From Sideroxydans lithotrophicus (lineage in GTDB: Bacteria; Pseudomonadota; Gammaproteobacteria; Burkholderiales; Gallionellaceae), in NCBI GenBank assembly GCA_020723185.1, contig DYJI01000004.1, positions 62,001-126,000 of the forward strand: a stretch of 64,000 nucleotides of DNA, written 5' to 3'. The notes beneath the pieces were generated by a model. The model had not been told where the DNA came from. It saw nothing but the letters and a program-made list of their open reading frames with translations, and made no database searches. Each line of letters starts with the position of its first letter. The first letter of the stretch is position 1. Shown here one piece after another: positions 17,558-29,300 of the stretch. The position numbers were made by a program, and so were the translations under genes.

Positions 17558-18814
17558 ATGCATCTATCCGATATCAAGACCAAACACATCACCGAACTGG
17601 TGGAAATGGCCGTTGCCAACCAGATCGACAATGCCAACCGCATGCGCAAGCAGGACCTGATCTTCGCCCTGCTGAAGAACCAGGCAAAGAAGGGCGAGAG
17701 CATATACGGCGAAGGTACGCTGGAAGTGCTGCCGGACGGCTTCGGCTTCCTGCGCTCACCCGACACCTCCTACCTCGCCGGCCCGGACGACATCTACGTC
17801 AGTCCCAGCCAGGTAAGACGCTTCAACCTGCACACAGGTGATTCCATCGAGGGCGAGATCCGCACCCCCAAGGAAGGTGAGCGCTATGTGGCACTGGTCA
17901 AGGTGGACAAGGTCAACGGTGAGCCGCCCGAGAACGCCAAGAACAAGATCCTGTTCGAGAACCTCACCCCCCTGTTCCCTACCCAGCAGATCAATCTGGA
18001 ACGCGACATCCGCTCCGACGAGAACCTGACCGGCCGCATCATCGACATCGTGGCCCCCATCGGCAAAGGCCAGCGCGGCCTGCTGGTGGCCTCGCCCAAG
18101 TCCGGCAAGACCGTGATGCTGCAGCACATCGCACACTCCATAGCCTCCAACAACCCAGAAGCGGTGCTGATCGTGCTGCTGATCGACGAGCGCCCCGAGG
18201 AAGTGACCGAGATGAGCCGCACCGTGCGCGGCGAAGTGGTCGCTTCCACCTTCGACGAGCCGGCTACCCGCCACGTGCAGGTCGCCGAGATGGTGCTGGA
18301 GAAAGCAAAACGCCTGGTCGAACACAAGAAGGATGTGGTCATCCTGCTCGACTCCATCACCCGCCTGGCGCGCGCCTACAACACCGTGATCCCCTCTTCC
18401 GGCAAGGTATTGACCGGCGGTGTGGATGCCAACGCGCTGCAGCGCCCCAAGCGCTTCTTCGGCGCGGCGCGCAACATCGAGGAAGGCGGCTCGCTGACCA
18501 TCATCGCCACCGCGCTGGTCGACACCGGCAGCCGTATGGACGATGTGATCTACGAGGAATTCAAGGGCACCGGCAACATGGAGATCCACCTGGACCGCCG
18601 CATGGCCGAGAAGCGCATCTACCCGGCCATCAACGTCAACCGCTCCGGCACCCGCAAGGAAGAACTGCTGATCAAGCCTGACCTGCTGCAGCGCATCTGG
18701 CTGCTGCGCAAGCTGATCTACCCCATGGACGAGCTGGAAGCGATGGAATTCCTGCTGGACAAGGTCAAGGCGACCAAGAACAACGCGGAATTCTTCGATT
18801 CCATGAAGCGTTGA
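17558..18814 (+). CDS. rho: Transcription termination factor Rho
   Basis: 418 aa. The N-terminal helix bundle [18 protein letters not shown] is followed by the RNA-binding cold-shock-like domain ([18 protein letters not shown]). Walker A SPKSGKT is near residue 180 and [15 protein letters not shown] is Walker B. The Q-loop/R-loop region [21 protein letters not shown] (in parts) is intact. The 160-bp leader from trxA is A/C-rich with little strong structure, as expected for autogenous Rho attenuation. Confidence 0.98.
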   Translation: MHLSDIKTKHITELVEMAVANQIDNANRMRKQDLIFALLKNQAKKGESIYGEGTLEVLPDGFGFLRSPDTSYLAGPDDIYVSPSQVRRFNLHTGDSIEGEIRTPKEGERYVALVKVDKVNGEPPENAKNKILFENLTPLFPTQQINLERDIRSDENLTGRIIDIVAPIGKGQRGLLVASPKSGKTVMLQHIAHSIASNNPEAVLIVLLIDERPEEVTEMSRTVRGEVVASTFDEPATRHVQVAEMVLEKAKRLVEHKKDVVILLDSITRLARAYNTVIPSSGKVLTGGVDANALQRPKRFFGAARNIEEGGSLTIIATALVDTGSRMDDVIYEEFKGTGNMEIHLDRRMAEKRIYPAINVNRSGTRKEELLIKPDLLQRIWLLRKLIYPMDELEAMEFLLDKVKATKNNAEFFDSMKR

Positions 18815-18832
18815 TCCATTAAAGAAAAGGTT

Positions 18833-18860
18833 TTGACGCGAAAGACGATTTGGGTATAAT
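18833..18860 (+). promoter_or_regulatory. Sigma-70 promoter of rplU-rpmA
   Basis: TTGACG at 18833-18838, a 16-bp spacer, and a perfect TATAAT at 18855-18860. It starts immediately after rho and fires about 80 bp before rplU. Confidence 0.85.
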
Positions 18861-18870
18861 GCGCGCCTTT

Positions 18871-18915
18871 CGGAAAAACTAGGTTTCAGGCGAAGGCCTC
18901 CCTTCGGGTTTTCCG
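18871..18915 (+). promoter_or_regulatory. Structured leader of the rplU-rpmA mRNA
   Basis: Near the expected 5' end of the transcript, CGGAAAA (18871-18877) pairs with TTTTCCG (18909-18915), enclosing an inner hairpin CGAAGG-CCTC-CCTTCG (18891-18906). Ribosomal protein leaders often fold like this for autogenous control. That L21 itself binds here is inference. Confidence 0.5.
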
Positions 18916-18946
18916 TAGCCGAATAACCGCAGCTAGCGAGGTAGTC

Positions 18947-19258
18947 ATGTACGCAGTAATCAAGACCGGTGGCAAGCAGTACCGTGTTGTCCAAGGTGAA
19001 ACACTCAAGATCGAAACCGTTGCCGGTGATGTCGGCGGAGAAATCGTGCTGGACAAAGTGCTGGCAGTCGGCGACGGCGCAGGCATCAAGATCGGCAAGC
19101 CGATGCTGGAGGGCGCCACAGTCAAGGCGACCATCATCTCCAACGGCCGTCACGACAAAGTGACCATCTTCAAGATGCGCCGCCGCAAGCACTACCAGAA
19201 GCATCAGGGACATCGTCAAAACTACACCGAGATCCGCATCGACGGCATCTCCGCTTAA
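18947..19258 (+). CDS. rplU: 50S ribosomal protein L21
   Basis: 103 aa. [23 protein letters not shown] and the C-terminal [19 protein letters not shown] are diagnostic of L21. GCGAGG lies upstream of the ATG. It is followed by rpmA after 15 bases, the universal rplU-rpmA-obgE order. Confidence 0.98.
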   Translation: MYAVIKTGGKQYRVVQGETLKIETVAGDVGGEIVLDKVLAVGDGAGIKIGKPMLEGATVKATIISNGRHDKVTIFKMRRRKHYQKHQGHRQNYTEIRIDGISA

Positions 19259-19273
19259 TAAAGGAGCTATAAC

Positions 19274-19531
19274 ATGGCATCGAAAAAAGGCGGCGGCAGT
19301 ACCAGTAACGGCCGCGACTCGCACTCGAAACGACTCGGCTGCAAAAGCTACGGCGGCGAACTGATCAGCGCAGGCAGCATCATCATCCGTCAGCGCGGCA
19401 CACAGGTTCACGCGGGCGACAACGTCGGCATGGGCAAGGACCACACACTGTTCGCAAAGATCACCGGTACGGTGCAATTCGCGACCAAGGGCGCTCTGAA
19501 GCGCAAGACGGTCAGCATCGTTCCCGCTTGA
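19274..19531 (+). CDS. rpmA: 50S ribosomal protein L27
   Basis: 85 aa. [22 protein letters not shown] is the conserved glycine-rich N-terminus that reaches the peptidyl-transferase centre, and [26 protein letters not shown] follows (in parts). AAAGGAG precedes the ATG. A terminator stands between this gene and obgE. Confidence 0.98.
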   Translation: MASKKGGGSTSNGRDSHSKRLGCKSYGGELISAGSIIIRQRGTQVHAGDNVGMGKDHTLFAKITGTVQFATKGALKRKTVSIVPA

Positions 19532-19552
19532 TACCGGCGAACAGCTAGAATG

Positions 19553-19580
19553 AGCCCTATCGCGAGATAGGGCTTTTTTA
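19553..19580 (+). terminator. Rho-independent terminator between rpmA and obgE
   Basis: AGCCCTATC (19553-19561), loop GCGA, GATAGGGCT (19566-19574), then six T. It probably reduces read-through from the ribosomal genes into obgE. Confidence 0.9.
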
Positions 19581-19609
19581 TTTGCCCTCCGGCATCACAG
19601 AACGAATAG

Positions 19610-21813
<2,204 letters not shown>

Positions 21814-21922
21814 AAAGCAGAACCAGGTTGCGGTGCAGGCAAACATGAACGCAGTGAATGTTTAGCCACGAAGTGGCGGCCGTCACCACAATCCAGTATT
21901 GCCGCGACGGCAGCCCGTGGCA

Positions 21923-22810
21923 TCACTCGTGATGCGTCAAAACACAGGACTCGCTGTCAGACTCGATCTGTATCGTGGCATGTTCGATGCCAAAGTCATC
22001 ATGCAAGGTCTGCATCACGCTGCACAAAAACGCGTCCCCGGCATGCCCCTGTGGCATGACCAGGTGCGCAGTCAGTGCCACCTCTGAAGTACTCATCGCC
22101 CACACGTGCAAATCGTGCACCGCCGCGACGCCCGGCAAACCAGACAGGTAGGTCCGCACTTGCTCCAACTCCACCGATATGGGCACACCGTCCAGCGACA
22201 GGTGCAACGCCTGCCGCAACAATCCCCAGGTGCCCAGCAGGATCACCAGCGCGATGAGCAGACTGATGAACGGATCCAGCCAGAACCAGCCCGTCCACAG
22301 GAACAAGGCGCCCGCAGCCACCACGCCGACCGAGACCAGCGCATCTGCCGCCATATGCAGGAAAGCCCCACGCAGGTTCAGGTCCTGATGGTCGCCAGAC
22401 ATGAACAACCATGCGGTCACGCCGTTGACCAGCACACCCATCGCTGCGACGACGATGACCGTCATGCCCTGTATCGCCACCGGGTGCGCGAGCCGGTCGA
22501 ATGCCTCCCAGGCAATGGCGCCGACAGCGACCAGCAGGAGCAGCGCATTGAACAGCGCCGCCATGATGGTGGCACGACCGAAGCCATAGGTGTGACTACG
22601 ACTCGGACGCAGGCGTGCCAGATAGTAACCACCCCATGCCAGCAGCAGCCCCAGCACATCGCTCAGGTTGTGTCCGGCATCGGACAGCAGCGCCAGCGAA
22701 TCTGCCATCCAGCCGTAGAACGCCTCGACCAGCACGAACAACACATTGAGCGCGATGCCTATCGCAAAGGCGCGATCGTAATTCGCGGCATGGGCGTGCG
22801 AGTGGCTCAT
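21923..22810 (-). CDS. Cation diffusion facilitator (CzcD/ZitB-like) efflux protein
   Basis: 295 aa from ATG 22810, the start of a histidine-rich N-terminus (MSHSHAHAAN). Six membrane segments; the metal-site pairs are DAGHNLSD (D44, H47, D51) and LHMAADALVSVG. The C-terminal cytoplasmic domain (VHDLHVWAMSTSEVALTAHL, in parts) is the usual CDF regulatory domain. It likely exports Zn, Cd or Co. It is the last gene of the minus-strand metal/arsenic cluster. Confidence 0.9.
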   Translation of the reverse strand: MSHSHAHAANYDRAFAIGIALNVLFVLVEAFYGWMADSLALLSDAGHNLSDVLGLLLAWGGYYLARLRPSRSHTYGFGRATIMAALFNALLLLVAVGAIAWEAFDRLAHPVAIQGMTVIVVAAMGVLVNGVTAWLFMSGDHQDLNLRGAFLHMAADALVSVGVVAAGALFLWTGWFWLDPFISLLIALVILLGTWGLLRQALHLSLDGVPISVELEQVRTYLSGLPGVAAVHDLHVWAMSTSEVALTAHLVMPQGHAGDAFLCSVMQTLHDDFGIEHATIQIESDSESCVLTHHE

Positions 22811-22839
22811 GTCTGCTCTCATTCGCGCCGCTCGGCGGT

Positions 22840-23073
22840 CTACTCCAGCCAACCTTCAATCTTGCGACGATCCGGCACACCGCCCGCATGCACTACCTTG
22901 CCGTCGATGACCACGCCGGGCGTGGACATGACGCCGTAGCCCATGATGGCCGCGATGTCTTCGACTTTCTCCAGCGCCACCTCCAGCCCTTTCGCCTTGG
23001 CGACATCGTCGATCAGTTTCAGTGTGGTCTTGCAATTGGCACAGCCTGTACCGAGTACCTTGATGTTTTTCAT
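22840..23073 (-). CDS. Thioredoxin-like small redox protein (redox-active disulfide protein 2 type)
   Basis: 77 aa from ATG 23073 with GGAGGAG upstream. It has a CxxC pair in GTGCANCKTTL near residue 9, the cis-proline region GVMSTPGVVIDGKVVHAG, and a thioredoxin fold without the WCGPC form. Small proteins of this type are often coded beside permeases of the adjacent DUF318/ArsP class. It may hold a metal or reduce a transport partner. Confidence 0.88.
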   Translation of the reverse strand: MKNIKVLGTGCANCKTTLKLIDDVAKAKGLEVALEKVEDIAAIMGYGVMSTPGVVIDGKVVHAGGVPDRRKIEGWLE

Positions 23074-23100
23074 TTCACGCTCCTCCTGTAGTGCCAACAA

Positions 23101-23406
23101 CTAACAGCATGACTGACCGGATGCGGTCGGGCTGCAACATGCAGCTTGTTCCGGCTGCGCCTTGGCGGGCGCTGCATCGCCCAGTCGCTCGGCCAATGCC
23201 AGATCGAAACTGGCATCGAGCTTCTGCGCAGCCTCGTCACGGATATGGCGCGCAATCTCGATCACGGTCTCGATATGTTGTTGCGGCACACCATATTGCT
23301 TGAGCCGGTCTATCTTGCATAACCCCTGTTTGGGGTGGTTGGACGCGATGTCCGCCGCCAGCGACACCAGCGCGACGATGGATGGGGGCAACTCCGCTTC
23401 ATTCAT
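23101..23406 (-). CDS. AhpD/CMD-like hypothetical protein with cysteine-rich C-terminus
   Basis: 101 aa. The helical middle (LVSLAADIASNHPKQGLC, YGVPQQHIETVIEIARHIRDEAAQKLD) resembles short carboxymuconolactone decarboxylase/AhpD-like proteins of arsenic clusters, but the usual CxxC region is reduced to a single cysteine. The C-terminus is CCSPTASGQSCC, four cysteines suited to binding soft metals. Family assignment is tentative. It sits between the permease and the thioredoxin-like gene. Confidence 0.7.
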   Translation of the reverse strand: MNEAELPPSIVALVSLAADIASNHPKQGLCKIDRLKQYGVPQQHIETVIEIARHIRDEAAQKLDASFDLALAERLGDAAPAKAQPEQAACCSPTASGQSCC

Positions 23407-23433
23407 AGTAAATCTCCCGTTTGAAACACCGGT

Positions 23434-24393
23434 TCACAGCAAGCCGTCAAGATTATTGAATAGCATGCCGGTCACCACAAAAGCTGTCGCAAGGTAGGCC
23501 GCGAACAGCGCCAGCAGCGGCCACTTCACCACTTTGCGCAGGATCAGCATCTCCGGCAACGATAACGCCACCACGGCCATCATGAACGCCAGCACTGTGC
23601 CCAGCGGCACCCCCTTCTGCAGCAACACCTCGGCGACCGGGATGATGCCGACCGCATCCGAATACAGCGGCACACCCACCAGCACAGCCCCGACAACGGA
23701 CAGCAGACCGCCATCACCCGCAATGCCCACGATGAATTCCTTCGGCACATAACCGTGCATCAGCGCGCCGACACCCACGCCGATCAGCACATATTTCCAG
23801 ATACGGCCGACGATCTCCTTGACCTGTGCCCAGGCATACTCATGACGCAGCTTGAGCGTCATCGCTTCCGTTTCAAGTTGTGCATCGCCCATCTTGATCT
23901 GCCACACATACTCCTCCACCCAGCGCTCCGGTTTGAAACGCTCCAGCACGAAGCCGCCGATCAACGCCACGCTCAAACCGCTGGCCACATAGATCAGCGT
24001 CATCTTCCAGCCGATGACGGTGGCCAGCACGACGATCGCCACCTCGTTCACCATCGGGCTGGCGATCAGGAAAGACAGCGTGACCCCCAACGGGATGCCT
24101 GCCTCGACGAAGCCGATGAACAGCGGCACCGAAGAACAGGAACAGAACGGCGTGACCGCACCCAGCCCGACTGCCATGAAACGCGAGCTGACATTGCCGC
24201 GCTTGCGGATGAATTCGCGCACCCGCTCCGGCTTGAGCAGCGCACGCAGCAGCCCCATCACGTAGATGACCAGCGTGAGCAGCACCATGATCTTGCTCAC
24301 ATCCATCACGAAGAAATGCGCGGCATCGCCAAGCTGGCTGCCGCGCATGCCTGCCATATCGTAGATCAGCCAATCGGCCATCATCTCGAACAT
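23434..24393 (-). CDS. Permease of the DUF318/ArsP-like family
   Basis: 319 aa with about eight membrane segments in two halves. The signature VTPFCSCSSVPLFIGF near residue 80 carries the paired cysteines typical of ArsP and related permeases, and SPMVNEVAIVVLATV follows. ArsP exports trivalent organoarsenicals; other members handle Cu or Zn. It starts two bases after the acr3 stop, so it belongs to the same transcript. The exact substrate is inferred from context. Confidence 0.88.
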   Translation of the reverse strand: MFEMMADWLIYDMAGMRGSQLGDAAHFFVMDVSKIMVLLTLVIYVMGLLRALLKPERVREFIRKRGNVSSRFMAVGLGAVTPFCSCSSVPLFIGFVEAGIPLGVTLSFLIASPMVNEVAIVVLATVIGWKMTLIYVASGLSVALIGGFVLERFKPERWVEEYVWQIKMGDAQLETEAMTLKLRHEYAWAQVKEIVGRIWKYVLIGVGVGALMHGYVPKEFIVGIAGDGGLLSVVGAVLVGVPLYSDAVGIIPVAEVLLQKGVPLGTVLAFMMAVVALSLPEMLILRKVVKWPLLALFAAYLATAFVVTGMLFNNLDGLL

Positions 24394-24394
24394 A

Positions 24395-25423
24395 TCAACG
24401 CCTTCCCGACATCTCGTACCACCCCTGGCTGCGCTTCACCAGATACACCACCGACAGCATTACCGGCACCTCGATCAGCACACCGACCACCGTCGCCAGC
24501 GCGGCACCGGACTGGAAACCGAACAGACTGATGGCGGCCGCGACAGCCAACTCGAAGAAGTTGCTGGCACCGATCAGCGCCGAGGGACCGGCCACACAAT
24601 GTGCCTCGCCCGTACGCTTGTTCAACCAGTAAGCCAACGCGGAGTTGAAGTACACCTGGATGGTGATCGGCACCGCCAGCATGGCGATGATTAGCGGCTG
24701 CTCGACGATGGCCTCGCCCTGGAACGCGAACAGCAACACCAGCGTCAGCAACAGTGCCGAGATGGAGAGCGGCCCCAATGCCGCCAGCGTGCGCTGCAAT
24801 GCCTCCTCTCCTCGCGCCAGCAACCACTTGCGCCACAGTTGCGCCAGCAGCACCGGGATCACGATGTACAGCACCACAGAGGTCAGCAGGGTATCCCACG
24901 GCACGATGATGGACGAGATACCCAACAGCAAAGCCACCAGCGGCGCGAAAGCGAAGATCATGATGGTGTCGTTGAGTGCGACTTGCGACAAAGTGAACAG
25001 CGGCTCGCCATTCACCAGTCGGCTCCACACGAACACCATCGCGGTACAGGGTGCCGCCGCCAGCAGGATCAGCCCGGCGATGTAACTATCCAGCTGTTCC
25101 GCGGGCAGATAAGGCGCGAACAGATGGCGGATGAACAGCCAGCCGAGCAAGGCCATCGAGAATGGTTTGACCGCCCAGTTCACGAACAGTGTGACGCCGA
25201 TACCGCGCCAGTGTTTACGCACCTCGTGCAGCGCACCGAAGTCGATGCGCAACAGCATGGGGATGATCATTACCCAGATCAGCAGACCGACCGGGATATT
25301 GACCTTGGCGATCTCCAACCCGCCCAGCCACTGGAACGGCGCGGGCATGAACTGGCCCAACAGCACGCCGACCACGATGCACAGGAAGACCCATACGGTC
25401 AGGTAACGCTCGAAGATGCTCAT
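24395..25423 (-). CDS. acr3: ACR3-family arsenite efflux transporter
   Basis: 342 aa with ten membrane segments. VGLLIWVMIIPMLLRIDF, NWAVKPFSMALLGWLF, LLAAAPCTAMVFVWSRL (essential cysteine) and SQVALNDTIMIFAFAP match Acr3. It exports As(III) using proton motive force. It is four bases from arsC and two from the permease. Confidence 0.95.
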   Translation of the reverse strand: MSIFERYLTVWVFLCIVVGVLLGQFMPAPFQWLGGLEIAKVNIPVGLLIWVMIIPMLLRIDFGALHEVRKHWRGIGVTLFVNWAVKPFSMALLGWLFIRHLFAPYLPAEQLDSYIAGLILLAAAPCTAMVFVWSRLVNGEPLFTLSQVALNDTIMIFAFAPLVALLLGISSIIVPWDTLLTSVVLYIVIPVLLAQLWRKWLLARGEEALQRTLAALGPLSISALLLTLVLLFAFQGEAIVEQPLIIAMLAVPITIQVYFNSALAYWLNKRTGEAHCVAGPSALIGASNFFELAVAAAISLFGFQSGAALATVVGVLIEVPVMLSVVYLVKRSQGWYEMSGRR

Positions 25424-25427
25424 GACA

Positions 25428-25925
25428 TCAGTCCTTGGTGCGCCCGATCTCGTTCATCTTCTCTTTGAGGGTAAGCTTGTCCAGCTTGTCGATGGGCAGG
25501 CTCAGGAACAACTGGATACGGCGCGTCAATTGGTCGGCCGCTTTGTTGAAGGCCGCGCGGCGCGCTTCGTCGCCTTCGACATGCGCCGGGTCAGGGATGC
25601 CCCAGTGCGCGGTCATCGGCGAACCGTACCAGACCGGACAGACTTCGCCCGCCGCGTTGTCGCACACGGTGAACACGAAATCGAACTCCGGCGCGCCGGG
25701 GGCGGAGAACTCGTCCCAGCTCTTGCTGCGCAAGCCTTCGGTACTGAAGTCATTGGCGCGCATCCATTCCAGCGCGCAGGGATTGACCTGACCGGCAGGT
25801 TTGCTGCCCGCGCTCCAGGCCTTGAAGCGGCCTTTGCCCAGTTTGTTGAACAACACCTCACCCAGGATGCTGCGTGCGGAATTGCCGGTGCACAGCACCA
25901 GTACGTTGTATGTCTTTTCGCTCAT
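25428..25925 (-). CDS. arsC: Arsenate reductase, low-molecular-weight phosphatase type
   Basis: 165 aa from ATG 25925, selected because AAGGA lies seven bases upstream. The P-loop CTGNSARS near residues 12-19 and DPAHVEGDE mark an LMW-PTP-like arsenate reductase. Further cysteines (NPCALEW, VCDNAAGEVCPVW) could relay electrons to thioredoxin. It converts As(V) to As(III) for Acr3. The C-terminus is longer than in the S. aureus pI258 type. Confidence 0.93.
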   Translation of the reverse strand: MSEKTYNVLVLCTGNSARSILGEVLFNKLGKGRFKAWSAGSKPAGQVNPCALEWMRANDFSTEGLRSKSWDEFSAPGAPEFDFVFTVCDNAAGEVCPVWYGSPMTAHWGIPDPAHVEGDEARRAAFNKAADQLTRRIQLFLSLPIDKLDKLTLKEKMNEIGRTKD

Positions 25926-25942
25926 TTTCATTTCCTTTGTGT

Positions 25943-26260
25943 TTAACATGTTTTGTCACCGATGCCGCAATCCGCGCCACCGCAACAATTCTCGGTCAGG
26001 TAATCCACCATGCCGTTCATCACCGTGAAGTTCGCCGCGTAATACACGAACCTTCCGTCCTGCCTGCTTTCCACCAACCCGGCATGGCTCAGCGTCTTGA
26101 AATGGAATGACAGCGTCGCCGGTGACACCTTTAATTTTTTCGATATCTGCCCGGCGGCCATCCCTCCAGGTCCCGCACTCACCAGCAATCGAAAGATCGC
26201 CAGCCGCGTGGTCTGCGCCAACGCAGCCAGCGCCTTAACAACTTGTGCCGGTTTCATCAT
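25943..26260 (-). CDS. arsR: ArsR-family arsenic-sensing repressor
   Basis: 105 aa winged-helix protein. The recognition helix region is VSPATLSFHFKTLSHAGLV, followed by the wing QDGRFVYYAAN. No CxCxxC is present in the recognition helix; instead the C-terminus has ENCCGGADCGIGDKTC, close to the C-terminal arsenite site described for Acidithiobacillus ferrooxidans ArsR. The first gene of the cluster, it is preceded by palindromes at 26264-26296. ATG 26260 or 26257 may serve as start. Confidence 0.93.
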   Translation of the reverse strand: MMKPAQVVKALAALAQTTRLAIFRLLVSAGPGGMAAGQISKKLKVSPATLSFHFKTLSHAGLVESRQDGRFVYYAANFTVMNGMVDYLTENCCGGADCGIGDKTC

Positions 26261-26263
26261 TAT

Positions 26264-26296
26264 TCATTTCCATTGTTAAATGATTATTAAAATAAT
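26264..26296 (-). promoter_or_regulatory. Candidate ArsR operator/promoter region
   Basis: Directly upstream of arsR are an inverted repeat TCATTT (26264-26269)/AAATGA (26278-26283) and a perfect 14-bp palindrome ATTATTAAAATAAT (26283-26296). The block is AT-rich against a GC-rich background. ArsR repressors bind such dyads over their own promoter. Confidence 0.55.
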
Positions 26297-26343
26297 AGCG
26301 CGATTTAAACAGAGGCGGCCGGATATATCAAGCCCGCGACCGC

Positions 26344-29300
26344 TCAGTAGAAACGGAAGGAATAGAACAGATCGATCGCATCTTCGGTACCGGTGCGGGT
26401 AACCAGCGTGATGCGTGGGGTGAGGGTATAACTGAACTTGGTCAGCCCGCCGACATCGGACAAGCCCTGTTCGTAACTCAGGTAGGCGCGCGACGACAGC
26501 CGTTTGCCGACAGTGAAAACCTGGTTCTCCAGCGCATCGCCGGTCTCGCGCTGCCGCAAGGACAGTTCATCCACGCCGATACTGCGCCCCAGCTGGCCGA
26601 CCGATTGTCCGCCCAGCAGATTGCCTGCTGCCGCGAGCAGCAGGGAGGAATCGATGCTTCCGCTCTCCGGGACGCGACCCAGCACGATCCACGAGAGCTT
26701 CTCCGCATCCGGCACAGCAGGTGTGGAAACCAGCCTCGTCACAGGGTGCCTTGCCGTACCCGTGACTTCGATACCAGCCTCGACCGATAGATCCTTGCGC
26801 AGCGCGAGGATGTTCAAACCCGGGTCTTCCGGCGGCCCCTGGAAGTTCACCATGCCCCGCTCGACCGTCAGTCGCTGGCCGTAGGCGTTGAACACACCAT
26901 CCTGGGTGGCGATGATGCCGGTGGCCTGCAAGGGCGAGCCCGCCTCGCCCTGCAGGTGCAACTGCCCCGTCAGGCGCGATTCCAGGCCGGCCGTGCGCAG
27001 GTAGAAATGCTCGCCCAGATCGAAGCCGGCATCGATATCGTAGGCCAGCGCGTCTTTCTCGATTTCCGATCGACCGCCGATCCTGACATCATCCGACCAA
27101 CGCGGCTTTCCCGTTTCGATCTGTGCCAGCAATCCCGCATCGGCACGGATATCGCCGCGCAGATTCAGGGTGCGGCTGGCATAGCCGACATGGCCCTCGC
27201 CGGAGACGATCAGCCAGCGATCCCCTCGCTGCACCAACGGCAGCGACTGCGCGCGGATCCGCAGGTCGCTGTCCCCCCCTTCCAGATCGATGCGTCCGCT
27301 GGCGCTCAAACGACCGGCAGTCCCCGGAAAATGATATCCATCCAGCAATTTGTCGTCGGGCTTGGGCTGATAAGGCGCGACGAAGGCCAGCTCCTCGATC
27401 TGCACTTGGTCCGTCTCGAAACGGGCTCGCAGACTGCCTTGTTCCAGGTTCACGCCCTGGTCCAGCAATGCCATGCGCAGCCCCTCACCATGGAGGCTAC
27501 CCTGCAGGCGCGGCACGCCGAAGGTCCCGCGCAGATCCGCGTCCAGCGCCAGACTGCCACCGCTTTGCAGGTTCTCATGCAACACCGGGCCGATCCAGGC
27601 GAGGTCCTCGCCATGCAACGCCACATGACCGGCCAGTGGTGCGTCATTGGACACGGCCCAGCGCCCATCCTGCAAGGACAACGGCAACTCGACCCGTGCC
27701 GCCACTTCGCCCAGCCGAGTTCCGCTCGCGTCCAGCTGCAGCGACAGTACGTCCTGCACGACACCTATCGCTAGGCGCAGTTCGCTCAAGCCCAACTGCA
27801 GACCGGTCTGTGCATCGACCATCAGATCGCCGCTCTCGCGCCGGATATCGGCATGCCCCCGCCAGTGCGCATCGGATGTGATGTCCCAATCGCCGCCGAA
27901 GAGCAGCATGTCGAACGAAGATATTGGCATGAACTGCTGCAAACCCACGGCCTGCGCACCCAGCCCGCTGAAGCGCCCCGTACTGCGCCACCCCTGCTGC
28001 GCCCAGTATGTGTCCTGCAAGGTCACTTCACCACCGCCGAGCGCGAAGCGTGCTGCACCCAATCGCACCTTGCCCGGCGCGATGGACAATTGTGCCGGTG
28101 CCTGCAAACGCAGCGGCACCACCCCCTCCGCTTCCAGCGCACCCAGCTCACCCAGCCATTGCCACGCCGCATCCGCCTCGCCGAATCCGCCACTGGATTC
28201 AAAATGCCACCGCCCCAGCGGCTGCTCGTTGTGCACCAGATTCGCGCTGCCATTCAGCGTGTGCTGCGCGCGACTCCCGGCCGCTTCCATGCGCAGCTCC
28301 GTTATCCCCAACCCGCTTCGGCTACGCACCCCGGATGCGCTCAGTTGCATTGCCAGCATGCGCTCGTCGTATCGACCACCGGCATCTATCTGCTCGATGC
28401 TATCCCCATTTGGCAGCACAAGGTTGATGCCGCCGAGCGTGAAGGTGACGGCGGGTTCCGCCAGACTGCCGATCAACTCGGCCTGACCGGATAAGCGCCC
28501 ACGCATCGCCCCGCCCAGTTGCTCCAGTCTGGGCGCATCCAGCATGAACCTGAAATAGTCCGCCGCCGTGCCATAGGCCAGCTCGGCGTTGAGGGTGTTG
28601 TCCCCGATGCGGAGCTCTACTTCGCCATCCGCCTGTTGCTTGCCGCTGAAATGCAGCTGTCCGTTGCCCTCGATGCCATAGCGTGAGAATCGACTCGGCT
28701 CCAGTTCGAAATCGAGCGCCACCTCGGGCTTCGGCATCAGGCTGCCCGAGGCGTGGAGCGCGGCATTCAGGTCGGTCGGCGCACTGTCGACGAAGTCGCG
28801 CAGGTCCAGCCGGCGCAGATGACTGTCGAAACGGAACGAACGCATGCTGTCCAGTTTCAATTCGCCTTCCCCGGCCAGTTCGGTACTTCCCCTTGCGAAA
28901 CGCAGGGCATGCAAGGTGACCGTATCGCCGCGACGGTGCAGACTGCCGTCGATGATGAGTCCGGCATCGGCCAAGCCCAGACTCATCTGCTGTTCACTGC
29001 CGGTACTACCCAGCGCGATCTCGCCGTGCAGGTCCATCTGCGGCGCGCGGCTGTCGATGGCGCTCGGATCGAAATCGCTCACCTGCAGACGCATGGCACC
29101 CTGCCCGGACTGCGGGCGCCAATCCAGCTCTCCGCTCGCATGCCCCTTCCTGCCGATACGCGCCTGCACCTCATAAAGTTGCCAGTAACGTTCCGACCAG
29201 CGCAAACGCGCCTGCAGGCTGCGCAAAGGCAAGCCCGCTTGATCCAGAGGGGCGTAATGCCGATTCTCGATGGATAGAGAACCTTCGAGTCTATCCTGCC

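Noticed and set aside
17756-19477. 573-codon minus-strand frame opposite rho, rplU and rpmA
   Set aside because: Antisense shadow of universally conserved genes.
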